Assembly: GCF_900111395.1 (NCBI RefSeq)
Contig: NZ_FOHV01000004.1
Coordinates: 159,040-223,039 of the forward strand
DNA: 64,000 nt
Direction: 5' to 3'
Source of the DNA: Thorsellia anophelis DSM 18579
Lineage (GTDB): Bacteria > Pseudomonadota > Gammaproteobacteria > Enterobacterales > Thorselliaceae
In this document: positions 1-10,681 of the stretch, in pieces
How positions within the stretch are numbered: the stretch's first letter is position 1
Layout of the letters: every line of letters begins with the position of its first letter
Notes under the pieces: model-generated
The model's input: the letters and a program-made list of their open reading frames with translations, nothing else
Database searches by the model: none
What the model was told of the DNA's origin: nothing
Position numbers and translations under genes: made by a program

Positions 1-3000
1 AAAGTGATGGACTATGATGGAGACACTGAAGTTATTGAGGGGACATTGACGTTTAAAGGCGATACGAGCGAATTAAAAGGTGATTTATATAATCAAGGCA
101 AGGCTATCTTTGATCAAGATACTGATTCAAGCTTTGCAGGTAATATCACAGAAAAAAAATTCCGTGCGGTTGCTGATGATCCGATCATTGCAGCGAATTA
201 TGCATTTGTGCCTACATTATTTAAAACTGGTACAGGTGCACTCACCTTAAAAGGAACATCTGACAGAAATTGGTTAGTTGAAGAAGGCGGTTTAATCACT
301 GAAGCTTCACGCTTTACTGGTGATATAAAACTTAATGCTGATACTTTCTTAACCTTTGATCAATCACCTAATAGTTTAACCCGTGCAAGTAATGCGACAG
401 AGTACTCAGGCATTATTTTAGGTGATGCATCTTCTACCTTGAATGTTGTTGGTAATGGCGCATTACGTTTTGACAGCAATACAGAGTCTACTTTAGGGAA
501 TGTGGTTATTGGTGATGGGACGTCTCAAACAACTTTCTATATTGGTAATAATGATCCTGCAAGTGAAAAAGCACTCGAGGTTCAAACTGATTTCACAATC
601 AAATCAAACGCAACAACGGAATTAGAAAATACCAACTCTTACCTGAATGTTGGCGGGACGTTTACGCAAGAAGCTGATTCCGTGCTAAACGTGATGTTAA
701 ATCTTGATAATAACTCCAGAGGTAAAGCAGATATCACAGCAAACGATATTTCACTTGCTGGTAGTATAAATGTACTTGGTTTTCAAAGGGTTAATGGGTG
801 TGAAGAGGCCGTAAACAGTGAGAGCTGTGATGAAAATGTAGCAAGTAGATTTGCTAGAGCCACAGAACTTGATGATGTTAACTATACACTTATGCAATCT
901 GATAATAAGATAAATATTGCAGGGTTACAAGCGAATCAAGGTGGATTCAAGGACCCATCACGTACGCATCCGCTAGATAGTAAATTACCAAGTTATTTAG
1001 TTTATTTTTATTCTGCCTCCGAAGTAGCGAATGAGGATGGCAAATTTACCTTTGATATTGATAACATTAATTTAGCTTGGAATTATGGTGATGTAGAGCG
1101 CGCTAATGGCACCTTTAATATCGTCGGTGATACAGGATTTGAAATAGATGTTGTTTTAAAAGATAGAAGTACTGAAAACTTTAATTCATGGGATGGTAAA
1201 ACTCTTATCAAGACTGGAGCTGGTGAACTCGTTCTTTCTGAACAAAATGAGTATTCAGGTGAAACCTTAATATATGAAGGTACTTTGACGATAAGCGATG
1301 ATGGTAATTTGGGTCAAATTTTAGGTCCTTTCAATCCAGGTGTCGTATTAGGGGAAGAGTATGAAAATGATTCAAAAACCGCAAAATTAAAGATTGCTAC
1401 TAATAATGACTCTGCAGATAAAATAGAATTAAACAGAGAAATAACAATATTAGGAACTAACAAAACAATCGAAGTATCAGAAAAAGAAGATGAAGTAGTT
1501 TTAGCTTATTATATAACTGCTGAGAATGGCTTTACTAAATCAGGTGAAGGTACCCTGACAGTAGATGGTCAAATTAATATTGGTCCCAACCCTGGTTCAA
1601 TTTTAGAAACTGATGTATCAGAGGTTACAATTGAAGATGGGACATTAAGATTCAATTTTAAAAATGATGCTGAATATTTAAATAGCCACATATTTAATGC
1701 TGGTCGCTTGATTTTTGATGTTGATGCAAATTTGAATCAAGCAGCTGATACCCAGGTTATTTTAAAAGGTGATGTTTTAGGATTAGAGAATGCTGATGGC
1801 TCGTTTTCAAATGGTACAGTTGATAAATTAGGTGCAGGCGATTTATCGCTAAGCGGCAATACGGCTTTAGATTGGCATGTGCAAGGTGGGGGATTAATTA
1901 CTTCTGCAGACAGTTTCTTAGGTGATATTAAGCTTGATGCAAATACTAACCTTAATTTTATAACCAAAGAATCTAAAGTCAGTGAGTACTCAGGCTTGCT
2001 AAATGGTGCTTCTAGCTCTACATTAAATGTAGTGGGTGGTGGAAAATTAGACTTTAACTACAATAATGGGTCAACAGTTGGGAATGTTAATGTAGGTTCT
2101 GGCACAGATGAATCTATATTCGAAATTAGTTCTAATAATACAGAAATAGACAAACCCGATACATTTATCGTTGAAGGTGATTTTACCACAAAAACAGGCT
2201 CTACAACCAATTTAGTTGGGGAGAACACCTACCTTGAAGTGAAAGGAAAATTTACCCAAGAAACAGGCTCTGCTCTTGGTGTAACGCTTGATCTGAATAA
2301 TAACAATGTAAATGTAGCGGATATTATAGCGGATGAAGCTGTTTTAGGTGGGGAACTAACTTTACTTGGTTTTGCAAGGGTGCTTTGTGAAGAATCAGTG
2401 GATGATACAGATTGTAAGGATGGTTTAAGGTTCGTCAAGGCAACTGATTTAGCAGGTATTAAATATAAATTAATTTCGGCAAATACAATTACAGGTGAAT
2501 TTGATGCTGATGTTTCACAAACTCATTACCTAACTCCAAAACGGGGAGGGTTTTTAGTGTTTAATGATGGTTTGGAAACGGGTGATGATGGTCAGCAAAT
2601 TTATGTCATAGATAAACCAGAACTTGCTTGGATTGAAGGTGGCAATGATAGAAGCACTGGGACATTTTTCTTAGGATCAGGCAATAGCTTTAATGTTGAT
2701 AAAATACTAGAAGATAGAACGGATTTTACTAATGGTGGAACAGAATTTGTTATTTTAGACCAAGATGGTAATCCTATATTGGATGAGAAAGGACAGCAAA
2801 TTACCTGGGATGGTAAAACACTTACTAAATCAGGTGAAGGGATACTTGAGTTATCAGAAAATAACACTTATACAGGGGATACTTATATTGATGAGGGCAC
2901 CCTTGTCATTAGTCAGGATCAGAATTTAGGGAATAAGGATACGGATTTTGGTGATGTCGGAGACATCCATCTAGGTAGTAAAGATCCTACTAACGGTGGC

Positions 3001-5202
3001 CAATCTACTTTGGAAATAAAAGGTCAAGGACCGTTTGAAACAGATCGCAACCTATTTTTAGGAAATCGTGACGATAATACAATTGATGTTGTTGACATTA
3101 ATAATTCAGCCGAATTTAATGGTGAAATTTCTGGCGATGGTGGACTTGTTAAAGATGGTGATGGTGAATTGATACTTACTAATGTGAGTAATTCCTATCA
3201 GGGCAAGACAGAAATTATTGATGGCACATTGACTTTAGGTCTAGAAGATGATCTTATTGATGATAGTGCAGAAGTAATCATTCAAGATAATGCTACGTTA
3301 AAGATAGCAGACGGCACGGATCAAACGCTTAATAATTTGCAAGGCTCTGATCCTGATAAATTGCACACTGAGCCTCCAGCTATTGTCATTGAATCCTCTG
3401 ATGGCAAATTGAGTTTAGTGAATAACAAAGATACTGAATATAATGGTTCGATTAAAGGCAGTATAGATTTAGTAATAAAAGGAACATTAGATCCTGACAA
3501 CTCTGGAGAGCTGACTCTTAGTGGTAATTTAACGGAATTTGAAGGCGATACTCAGATTACCCACAATGGTACGCTCATAATTGATGGCTCTAATAATACC
3601 GAGACTGATACCAAAAATGGAAATATTATTACAAATATTGTCGGTGATGGGGATGATAGCAATACAAAATTAAAATTAGTTAGCGGTGGAACTATAACTG
3701 GCACTATTCGTGATTTAGGTGAAGTGAATATTAAAGGACCTAATGCGCCGGGGAATCACCCAAATTGGCAAATTACAGATGACTCAAATATCGGAAAACT
3801 GATTCTATCGGAAAATGGCACAGCTGGATTTATTGATCCTTCTGATCCTAATTGGGATGGACGGGATTTAGAAATTGATGAACTTGTAAACGATGGTACA
3901 GGGACAATTGTTCTATATACAAAGCTTGGTAATGATGATTCGATCACTGATAAAATCACTTTGACTAATTCGTCTAAGCCGCCGCAAGGCACTACTATCC
4001 TAGAGATTAGAAATAAAAATGGTAAGGGAGATTTAACAACTAAGGATGGTATCAAAGTTGTAGATGCAGATACGAACGCTGTAGAAACCGGTGATGATGC
4101 ATTTAAATTAAAAGGTGGACGAGTTGTTGTTGATAATCTCTATAATTATTACCTAGAGCATGGGAAATTAGATGGAACAGGTGAGGATTGGTTCCTTCGC
4201 AGTGATAAAAATGAAGGACTGAGAGATGAAATTGATATCGCCAGAAATTTTAATGCTATTACGGGACAATTAGGGCTATTAACGCTTGGCACTTATCATG
4301 ATAGAGTGGGTGCTAACACAAGTACAATGTACCATAAGGAGCTTCAACCTCATACACCATGGATCCGATTATTAGGTGAATCAGGTGACGTCAAAAATGG
4401 ACAAGGTGTTGATAATCAATTGAAGAATGGTGCAGATTATGATTATGATATTAAAGGTTTGCAAGTCGGTTTTGATTTTTATGAAAAAACAGATGAGGAT
4501 AATATTCGCAATTTAGCAGGCGCTTATTTAAGCTATGCAAATAGCAAAAATGATGTAAAAGGTGCATTGCAAAATAAAATTGGGACAAGTTCATTGGATT
4601 CTATTAGTGGTGGGCTTTATTATACACGTACTAATGAAAAACAAGCATATCTCGATGTTGTTGGACAATATTCAAGATATACTGGTTTAGATGGCAAATC
4701 TAGATTTGGACAACGTGTTTCATCTGGTGGATATGGATTGCTTCTATCTGGCGAAGTCGGTTATCCTTGGCATATAGATGAAAATTGGAAGCTAGAACCA
4801 CAGGCGCAGCTCATTTACCAGCACATTAAATTAGATGCAAGCCAAGATGAGTTTAGCAGGTTTACACCTGATGCGGATAATAGCTTTACAGGAAGATTAG
4901 GAGCACGTTTAGCGCATCATGATTTGACAGATGAAGGTCGCCCTGTTGATAGTTTTGTTCGATTTAATTATTGGAAGACATTTGACTATGATTCTAAAAT
5001 GATAGTAAGTGATTTAGATGGACAAAATCCTATGAGTATTGAAACGAATCAAGGTGGCAGTAAAGTACAGTTTGGTGTAGGGGTTGCTTATGAGCCTGAA
5101 ATTGACTGGCAGCTATTCCTTGGTGTTGATTATAATAGACAAATTGATGGCGCTAGCGGTGATAGTATCAGTGGACATTTAGGTGTGAAATACGCATTTT
5201 AA
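1..5202 (+). CDS. giant autotransporter adhesin-like protein, 3' part (5' end outside window)
   Basis: The reading frame is open from the window edge, so the N-terminus and signal peptide are not visible. The visible 1732 residues are a beta-helical passenger rich in Gly, Asn, Asp and Thr, with PATR-type units such as 'KTGAGELVLS...YSGET...GTL' near residues 400 and 940, followed by a C-terminal autotransporter beta-barrel from about residue 1450. The protein ends in Phe, as outer-membrane barrels usually do. A block of about 530 residues is duplicated: W-x-V-x-x-G-G-L-I occurs at nt 271 and nt 1873, and W-D-G-K-T-L at nt 1189 and nt 2806. Each copy carries one C-x8-C pair (first Cys at residues 266 and 795). 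It should export itself through the outer membrane (type Va secretion); the ligand cannot be deduced. A terminator follows. Confidence 0.9.
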   Translation, partial: KVMDYDGDTEVIEGTLTFKGDTSELKGDLYNQGKAIFDQDTDSSFAGNITEKKFRAVADDPIIAANYAFVPTLFKTGTGALTLKGTSDRNWLVEEGGLITEASRFTGDIKLNADTFLTFDQSPNSLTRASNATEYSGIILGDASSTLNVVGNGALRFDSNTESTLGNVVIGDGTSQTTFYIGNNDPASEKALEVQTDFTIKSNATTELENTNSYLNVGGTFTQEADSVLNVMLNLDNNSRGKADITANDISLAGSINVLGFQRVNGCEEAVNSESCDENVASRFARATELDDVNYTLMQSDNKINIAGLQANQGGFKDPSRTHPLDSKLPSYLVYFYSASEVANEDGKFTFDIDNINLAWNYGDVERANGTFNIVGDTGFEIDVVLKDRSTENFNSWDGKTLIKTGAGELVLSEQNEYSGETLIYEGTLTISDDGNLGQILGPFNPGVVLGEEYENDSKTAKLKIATNNDSADKIELNREITILGTNKTIEVSEKEDEVVLAYYITAENGFTKSGEGTLTVDGQINIGPNPGSILETDVSEVTIEDGTLRFNFKNDAEYLNSHIFNAGRLIFDVDANLNQAADTQVILKGDVLGLENADGSFSNGTVDKLGAGDLSLSGNTALDWHVQGGGLITSADSFLGDIKLDANTNLNFITKESKVSEYSGLLNGASSSTLNVVGGGKLDFNYNNGSTVGNVNVGSGTDESIFEISSNNTEIDKPDTFIVEGDFTTKTGSTTNLVGENTYLEVKGKFTQETGSALGVTLDLNNNNVNVADIIADEAVLGGELTLLGFARVLCEESVDDTDCKDGLRFVKATDLAGIKYKLISANTITGEFDADVSQTHYLTPKRGGFLVFNDGLETGDDGQQIYVIDKPELAWIEGGNDRSTGTFFLGSGNSFNVDKILEDRTDFTNGGTEFVILDQDGNPILDEKGQQITWDGKTLTKSGEGILELSENNTYTGDTYIDEGTLVISQDQNLGNKDTDFGDVGDIHLGSKDPTNGGQSTLEIKGQGPFETDRNLFLGNRDDNTIDVVDINNSAEFNGEISGDGGLVKDGDGELILTNVSNSYQGKTEIIDGTLTLGLEDDLIDDSAEVIIQDNATLKIADGTDQTLNNLQGSDPDKLHTEPPAIVIESSDGKLSLVNNKDTEYNGSIKGSIDLVIKGTLDPDNSGELTLSGNLTEFEGDTQITHNGTLIIDGSNNTETDTKNGNIITNIVGDGDDSNTKLKLVSGGTITGTIRDLGEVNIKGPNAPGNHPNWQITDDSNIGKLILSENGTAGFIDPSDPNWDGRDLEIDELVNDGTGTIVLYTKLGNDDSITDKITLTNSSKPPQGTTILEIRNKNGKGDLTTKDGIKVVDADTNAVETGDDAFKLKGGRVVVDNLYNYYLEHGKLDGTGEDWFLRSDKNEGLRDEIDIARNFNAITGQLGLLTLGTYHDRVGANTSTMYHKELQPHTPWIRLLGESGDVKNGQGVDNQLKNGADYDYDIKGLQVGFDFYEKTDEDNIRNLAGAYLSYANSKNDVKGALQNKIGTSSLDSISGGLYYTRTNEKQAYLDVVGQYSRYTGLDGKSRFGQRVSSGGYGLLLSGEVGYPWHIDENWKLEPQAQLIYQHIKLDASQDEFSRFTPDADNSFTGRLGARLAHHDLTDEGRPVDSFVRFNYWKTFDYDSKMIVSDLDGQNPMSIETNQGGSKVQFGVGVAYEPEIDWQLFLGVDYNRQIDGASGDSISGHLGVKYAF

Positions 5203-5541
5203 CTAAGCCAATAATACAAGTGTGAATTTAGATTTAAGTCTATAAAATCGCAGCATTAATTTAACGGTAAGTAGGGGCATTTTCTACTTACCGTTTTTTT
5301 ATTCCTTTTTTCTATCGTTAAATTGTATTGATGGGACACGGGGTGAAGGTTAAAAAAATAGAAACTATGGATGAAAAGGCAGAATACGAGTTATGGTAAA
5401 AGTAGCTTCTTTCTCAGTAAGGGAACCTAAGCTTAAAAAATCAGCTATTAATAAGTAGAGAGGTTAAGGTAATAACTGGCAAGCACCGCATAGTTAATTT
5501 TATTACACATCTTATTTTGCGAAACTTGCCATCAAGCGATA
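5203..5541. other. intergenic region, autotransporter / ABC operon
   Basis: Apart from the terminator at 5263-5300 I see no gene, repeat or recognisable site here. The flanking genes converge. Confidence 0.6.
5263..5300 (+). terminator. rho-independent terminator of the autotransporter gene
   Basis: A perfect 12-bp stem (aacggtaagtag / ctacttaccgtt) with a short loop is followed by seven T residues, 60 bases after the stop codon. Confidence 0.9.
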
Positions 5542-6765
5542 TTAAATCTTAGAAGTCGATTGAGGATCAAAACAAACTAAATTTGATAAATCTAATGTGA
5601 AACGTGCTGTTTGGCCGATTTTTAAATCAACATTTGGTTCTAATCTTACAGACAATGGTTGCCCATTAATCAGCACAATCCCAAATGTATCAGCCCCTGT
5701 TGTTTCTAGCATCTCGACTCTTCCAGTGAATTCAAACATTGAGTCTTTAGCTTTTGGATTGTTCTCATGAACAGTAGTTTGGTTGATTAAGTTATCATTG
5801 CTCAAACTGCCTTCACTCGTAGGACGATTAGCACCATTTGAATCTGCTAGAATAATAGCTTCAGCTCTAATACCTGCTAAAATAGGCTTGCCAATATATG
5901 ATTTTAAGACAGGTGAAATCCGATTTTCAGGGATTTTAAAGACTACTGCTTCAGGATGAACCATCGCTGATGATTCTGCAGAGGCTAAAGGTGTCACTGA
6001 TATATGGAGTGCTTGATTCATTTCAATGATGGTACTTTCAATTAAGTTCATTCTCGGCGAGCCCATGAAACTTGCCACAAATGTATTCGCAGGTTCATTA
6101 TAGACTTCATAAGGGGTGCCTAATTGTTGCAAAACACCGCCTTTCATAACTGCAATTCTGGTTGCAAGTGTCATAGCCTCAATCTGGTCATGCGTAACAT
6201 ACACAATTGAAGCGTTAAGTCTTTGATGTAATTTTTTAATTTCGATTCTCATATCTACACGAAGCTGAGCATCTAGATTAGATAAAGGCTCATCAAATAG
6301 ATATAATTCAGGTTCTCTTACCAAAGCGCGTCCGATAGCAACACGTTGCCTTTGCCCACCAGAAAGTTGCTTAGGTTTTCTATCTAGTAGATGTTCTATT
6401 TGAAGTAGTTTAGCAACTTCATTCACTTTTGCGATTCGCTCAAGCTTGGGTATTTTGCGCATCTCAAGTGGAAATGCGATATTATCCCGAACGGTCATAT
6501 TTGGATAAAGTGCATAGGATTGAAATACCATCGAAACATTACGTTCTGCCGGTTGAACCTCGGTGATATCTCTATTCCCTAATTTTACCTGACCAGAGGT
6601 AGGTGGTTCTAATCCAGCTATAATATTCATCAGCGTGCTTTTGCCACAACCAGATGGGCCGACTAAAACTAAAAATTCACCTTTCTCAATCGAAATTGAG
6701 ATATCGTGTAGGATATGTGTTTGTCCAAATTGCTTTTCAATGTGGCTTAATGTAAGTGATGACAT
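5542..6765 (-). CDS. sugar ABC transporter ATP-binding subunit (MalK/UgpC family)
   Basis: Energises import of the sugar bound by the protein at 8752-9987. The nucleotide-binding domain has Walker [10 protein letters not shown] near residue 37, the Q-loop in [12 protein letters not shown], the signature LSGGQRQR, Walker [15 protein letters not shown] and switch His in THDQ. A C-terminal regulatory/TOBE-like region follows, containing a Ser/Asn-rich low-complexity stretch around residues 308-335 that looks like an insertion. At 407 residues it is somewhat longer than typical MalK (about 370). It is the last gene of a four-gene minus-strand operon, 155 nt after the MalG-like permease. The family is clear; the exact sugar is inferred from the binding protein. 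Confidence 0.93.
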   Translation of the reverse strand: MSSLTLSHIEKQFGQTHILHDISISIEKGEFLVLVGPSGCGKSTLMNIIAGLEPPTSGQVKLGNRDITEVQPAERNVSMVFQSYALYPNMTVRDNIAFPLEMRKIPKLERIAKVNEVAKLLQIEHLLDRKPKQLSGGQRQRVAIGRALVREPELYLFDEPLSNLDAQLRVDMRIEIKKLHQRLNASIVYVTHDQIEAMTLATRIAVMKGGVLQQLGTPYEVYNEPANTFVASFMGSPRMNLIESTIIEMNQALHISVTPLASAESSAMVHPEAVVFKIPENRISPVLKSYIGKPILAGIRAEAIILADSNGANRPTSEGSLSNDNLINQTTVHENNPKAKDSMFEFTGRVEMLETTGADTFGIVLINGQPLSVRLEPNVDLKIGQTARFTLDLSNLVCFDPQSTSKI

Positions 6766-6920
6766 CTAAGTCCCCTTAATCAATCTAACTTATTATACGT
6801 AAATTAATGGCATGAAATGTCGTTAATATAGTGTTATTTAATTTAAAGCCTGCCAGGTAACAATAAGAATCCATTCGACTCTTTTTATGTTAGCCTATGT
6901 TATCTAATCTAATTTAATAT

Positions 6921-7811
6921 TTATCCTTTTACTGCACCTGACATCAGCCCCCGGACAAAGTATTTGCCTGAAATAATATAGACAAGTAAAGTGGGCGCTG
7001 CGGCTATGAACGCTGCTGCAAAATGAACATTATATTCCTTTACACCGGTACTACTACTAACCAGGTTATTAAGTGCTACAGTAATTGGAAACGAGTCAAA
7101 ATCACTAAATGAAACCCCAAATAAAAATTCATTCCAGATATTTGTAAATTGCCAAATTACACTTACCACTATTATTGGCGTGCTATTTGGTAACAAAATA
7201 CGCCAAAGCACTTGGAAAAAACCTGCGCCATCCATTCTGGCAGATTTAATTAATTCATCAGGAAATGCGGCGTAATAGTTTCTAAAAAAGAGGGTGGTAA
7301 ACCCAATACCATAGATAACATTCACAAATATCAATCCTTGAATGGTACCTGCTAATCCTAAAAATCCTAATGTTGTAGCCATAGGGACCAAAACGATTTG
7401 AAAAGGAATAAAGACCGAGAATAGCATGGCTACAAAAATCCAATGTGCCCATTTGAAATTGAATTTAGTTAAAATATAGCCATTGAGCGCGCCTAACAAA
7501 GTCGATAGAACAACAGAGGGGATAACTAATAGAAATGAGTTTAAAAAATAGGGTTTTAAGCCTGTGGCATTGACCCCGATTTGTGCTTCGCTCCAAGCTG
7601 TTATCCAAGGCTGAAATGTTAAAGTACCAGGGAGCGTTAACAAATTACCACTTCTAATCTCAGCAAGCGGTTTTAACGAATTGACTATCATAATGTAAAG
7701 CGGCATGATGAAAAATAGTGCCGCAATAATCAAGGTACTATAAATTAATATCCTAAATAGCAACTTAAGAGCAGGATTCGGTCTTGTAATTTGATAATGT
7801 ATGCTAGTCAT
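6921..7811 (-). CDS. sugar ABC transporter permease, MalG type
   Basis: Inner-membrane subunit with about six predicted helices. The EAA loop that contacts the ATPase is visible as 'SARMDGAGFFQVLWRILLP' near residue 190. The protein begins with a short cytoplasmic tail and a hydrophobic helix from about residue 17, and ends 'RGLMSGAVKG', typical of MalG-type carbohydrate permeases (CUT1 subfamily). Its start overlaps the 3' end of the MalF-like gene by 8 nt, implying translational coupling. It forms the heteromeric channel with the 7804-8670 product. Confidence 0.93.
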   Translation of the reverse strand: MTSIHYQITRPNPALKLLFRILIYSTLIIAALFFIMPLYIMIVNSLKPLAEIRSGNLLTLPGTLTFQPWITAWSEAQIGVNATGLKPYFLNSFLLVIPSVVLSTLLGALNGYILTKFNFKWAHWIFVAMLFSVFIPFQIVLVPMATTLGFLGLAGTIQGLIFVNVIYGIGFTTLFFRNYYAAFPDELIKSARMDGAGFFQVLWRILLPNSTPIIVVSVIWQFTNIWNEFLFGVSFSDFDSFPITVALNNLVSSSTGVKEYNVHFAAAFIAAAPTLLVYIISGKYFVRGLMSGAVKG

Positions 7812-8670
7812 TTTTAGCCTGCCTTAATTCACGAATCAAATAAGGAATAATAATGATTGCCGTGGCAAGTAACATTAATACTGAGCTTGCAGCACCTACG
7901 CCCATTTCATCTCTTGCATAGGTAAACTGATACATAAAAACAGAAGGCAACCAAGTTGAACGTCCTGGTCCACCATTGGTTAATGCTATGACAAGATCAT
8001 AAGATTTTATTGCCATGTGCGCCATTACAACGAATGCTGAGATGAAGACGGGGCCTAGCTGAGGAATAATAATGCGCCAATAAATTTGCCATGTGGGGGC
8101 ACCATCAATTTTTGCGGCATTAATTTGTTCACTATCAACTCCGCGAAGCCCTGCTAAAAACATTGCCATGACAAATCCGGTTGTTTGCCAAACAGCAGCA
8201 ATCACAACACAATAAATCGCCAGATCATTACTCTTTATCCAAGCAAAATTGAAGCTTTCAAATCCAAGAGTTCTAATGGTGTTCTCAATCCCTACGCCAG
8301 GGTCGAGTAACCATTTCCATGCCGTACCGGTTACAATAAGTGATAAGGCGAGGGGATAGAGAAATAATGAACGGAAAAGCGATTCAGCTCGAATTTTTTG
8401 ATCAATTAATATGGCTAATAATAATCCTAAGACAAGCGCACATAAAATGAATAATGAGCCGAAGATTGCCAAATTACTGACTGAAAGCCACCACAAATCC
8501 AGTTTCATCAATCTTTCATAGTTAGCAAAGCCAACAAACGTAAAATTGGGAATTGATTTTGAAGCGGTAAAAGACAGAAATGCGGTAAAGAAAATATATC
8601 CGTAAACACAAACTAATGTCACAATCACACTAGGTGATAAAAACAATTTTGCGAGGAAGTTTTTATTCAA
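7804..8670 (-). CDS. sugar ABC transporter permease, MalF type
   Basis: Inner-membrane subunit of a CUT1 carbohydrate importer, with about six predicted helices. The EAA loop reads 'AAKIDGAPTWQIYWRIIIPQ' near residue 185, and 'ALTNGGPGRSTWLPSVFMYQ' follows, a stretch typical of MalF/GtsB-type permeases. At 288 residues it is the short form lacking the large periplasmic loop of E. coli MalF. It lies between the binding protein (81 nt upstream, with a hairpin in the gap) and the second permease (8-nt overlap). Confidence 0.93.
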   Translation of the reverse strand: MNKNFLAKLFLSPSVIVTLVCVYGYIFFTAFLSFTASKSIPNFTFVGFANYERLMKLDLWWLSVSNLAIFGSLFILCALVLGLLLAILIDQKIRAESLFRSLFLYPLALSLIVTGTAWKWLLDPGVGIENTIRTLGFESFNFAWIKSNDLAIYCVVIAAVWQTTGFVMAMFLAGLRGVDSEQINAAKIDGAPTWQIYWRIIIPQLGPVFISAFVVMAHMAIKSYDLVIALTNGGPGRSTWLPSVFMYQFTYARDEMGVGAASSVLMLLATAIIIIPYLIRELRQAKND

Positions 8671-8698
8671 GTTATGCTCCTTAGCAATTGTTTTTGAT

Positions 8699-8724
8699 TA
8701 AGGCATGTCACATCCCATGCCTTA
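8699..8724 (-). promoter_or_regulatory. intercistronic hairpin between binding protein and permease genes
   Basis: taaggcatg ... catgcctta forms a 9-bp stem with an 8-nt loop. On the transcribed minus strand no U-run follows, so it is unlikely to be a full terminator. The position matches the mRNA-stabilising or attenuating hairpins known after malE-type genes, which keep binding-protein expression above permease expression. Confidence 0.55.
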
Positions 8725-8751
8725 AGATACAATTAACTTAGCTAAACTAAA

Positions 8752-9987
8752 TTATTGTGCAGCCATAGCCATCTCTTCAACTGCGGTTTTATCATCTATT
8801 TGCCCATTGAAATGACGAGTAATCACGTCAAAGAAGGCATTTTTGATAGAGGGGGGAACAGCATGTGCATGAGCAATAGACCCCAATAACGTGTTGTTGG
8901 TATTGGCTTCAACTAAATCTTTCATCGCTTTTTTAGCACAATCATCAAATTCGCTATCAGAGATATCAGTACGTGCGGGTACTGAGCCTTTTACTTTGTT
9001 GAATGCAATTTGGAAACTTGGGTCCATAACAGCGGCAGCGAATTTTTTCTGTGCATCCACAAATTCATCACCGACTTTGAACATGACAAATTGGTCAGCA
9101 TTGTAGGTAATTGCACCTTGCGTGCCGGGTAGTCTGAAACATAAGAAATCTTGGTTAGGGACTTTACCTGCAGAAATAAATTCTCCTTTTGCCCAATCTC
9201 CCATAATTTGGAACGCGGCTTGTTCATTTATCACCATTCCTGATGCAACATTCCAATCACGCCCAGAAAAATCTTTATCAACTAATTGACGTAGTTGTGC
9301 CATACGTTTGAATACTTCTTCGGTTGTCGCTGACTTTAATGTATCTTGATCTAATTCAACAAATGCTTTTCTATAGTATTCTACACCACCAGTAGATAAA
9401 GCAACACCATCGAATAACGTTGCATCTTGCCAAGGTTGTCCACCATGAGCTAGGGCAATGAATCCAGCAGCTTGTACTTTCTCGGCAGCTTTAATAAAGT
9501 CATCCCATGTTTCAGGTACCTCAGTGATGCCAGCTTTATCCATTACCGCCTTGTTTGCCCAAACCCAGTTAGTTGAGTGTACATTAACAGGTGCTGCTAC
9601 CCATTTGCCATCATGTTTAGAAAAAGCTTGAATAGCCGTTGGTACTACGGTATCCCAGTTGCCTGCCGTTGCGATATCATTGATATCGGCAAGTACACCC
9701 TCATTTGCCCAGTTTGTAATATCAAACCCCTGCATCTGTACAGCAGTAGGTGGATTACCTGAAATAACACGTGTTCTCACTGTGGTCATCGCAGCTTCAC
9801 CACTTCCACCTGCAACTGGCATATCATTCCAAGTTATTCCTTGTTTTTCTAAGTTAGTTTTAAGTACATTTAATGCAGCAGCTTCACTACCCGCTGTCCA
9901 CCAATGTAAAACTTCAACACTTTGATCTGCTAAAGCGGGCATAGAAATTGTGCTTGCAATACATAAAGCTAGTAACTGTTTTTTCAT
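8752..9987 (-). CDS. periplasmic sugar-binding protein of ABC transporter (glucose/mannose type, GtsA-like)
   Basis: A 20-residue signal peptide ending 'SMPALA' precedes the mature protein starting DQSVEVLHWWTAGSEAAA. This start, 'AGGSGEAAMTTVRTRVISGNPP' as a fold landmark, and 'TYNADQFVMFKV' resemble the glucose/mannose-binding GtsA family of CUT1 importers. Length is 411 residues. It captures the sugar in the periplasm and delivers it to the permeases at 6921-8670. It is the first gene of the operon; a near-perfect 18-bp palindrome lies between promoter and start (10009-10026), and a GAGGT ribosome site precedes the ATG. Substrate assignment is by family resemblance only. Confidence 0.88.
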   Translation of the reverse strand: MKKQLLALCIASTISMPALADQSVEVLHWWTAGSEAAALNVLKTNLEKQGITWNDMPVAGGSGEAAMTTVRTRVISGNPPTAVQMQGFDITNWANEGVLADINDIATAGNWDTVVPTAIQAFSKHDGKWVAAPVNVHSTNWVWANKAVMDKAGITEVPETWDDFIKAAEKVQAAGFIALAHGGQPWQDATLFDGVALSTGGVEYYRKAFVELDQDTLKSATTEEVFKRMAQLRQLVDKDFSGRDWNVASGMVINEQAAFQIMGDWAKGEFISAGKVPNQDFLCFRLPGTQGAITYNADQFVMFKVGDEFVDAQKKFAAAVMDPSFQIAFNKVKGSVPARTDISDSEFDDCAKKAMKDLVEANTNNTLLGSIAHAHAVPPSIKNAFFDVITRHFNGQIDDKTAVEEMAMAAQ

Positions 9988-10681
9988 GGTCAGACCTCAT
10001 TTGGGTATCCATCTGTCGACGGATGGTATTTACGGAAGAGTAATATAAAAATGTAATATACTAGTTATCATATCGTTAATTATGCTACTAAGAGTGTGAC
10101 CAACTGCTCAAATATGTAAAATTACGCAAAAATAATAGTGCTTACATAATGAGGGGATCTAGTTTTAAAATAAGTAGCAGAATTTTTAGATAGATTTAGT
10201 ATAGAACTAGCCATTATTTTTTAATGTGAATATTTAAAGTAACGTTATGATTTGTTTGTTTTTTTTATGTTGTTGATGTTTTGGATGATTATTTTAAATG
10301 CTAGTCTAAATATTTTTTTAAATTATCACTATTTGGTGTGTGGTTTTATCGAGCAGATAAAAGAGAGATTTATATACAAAATGTAAAAATACATGTCTAA
10401 TAAAGATATGCTAGTTGATATAAAAACATGCCTTTATCATGATTAATCATTTTAACGTTAAGTAAAATGACCAAACAGTTTTACCTAACGCATTAAAGAT
10501 GAAGGCTAAATTATAACGATTATCAAACTTATAGTAGGTGAATTGATTGTATTTACCTTTGCAATTGTTAAAATGGTCGAACGCTAATGTTAAAAATGTA
10601 CTATAGCTACCATTAACTCAATTTTTACGCTAGCAACAAATTTGAGTATGAATGAGAAAGAATGATCCTCACTAAATCGTT
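9988..10681. other. intergenic region upstream of the sugar ABC operon
   Basis: About 690 very AT-rich bases. Apart from the palindrome at 10009-10026 and AT-rich promoter-like sequence just beyond it, I see no ORF of coding character, RNA gene or clear terminator. Confidence 0.5.
10009..10026. promoter_or_regulatory. palindrome in the leader of the sugar ABC operon
   Basis: ccatctgtcgacggatgg is an 18-bp dyad centred on gtcgac with a single mismatched pair. It begins 22 nt upstream of the binding-protein ATG. It could be a repressor operator or an mRNA hairpin close to the ribosome site. No regulator gene is adjacent. Confidence 0.5.

Noticed and set aside
8891..9106. ORFs opposite or out of frame with the sugar-binding protein gene
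   Set aside because: Shadows of a clear coding gene; their sequences show no independent family.
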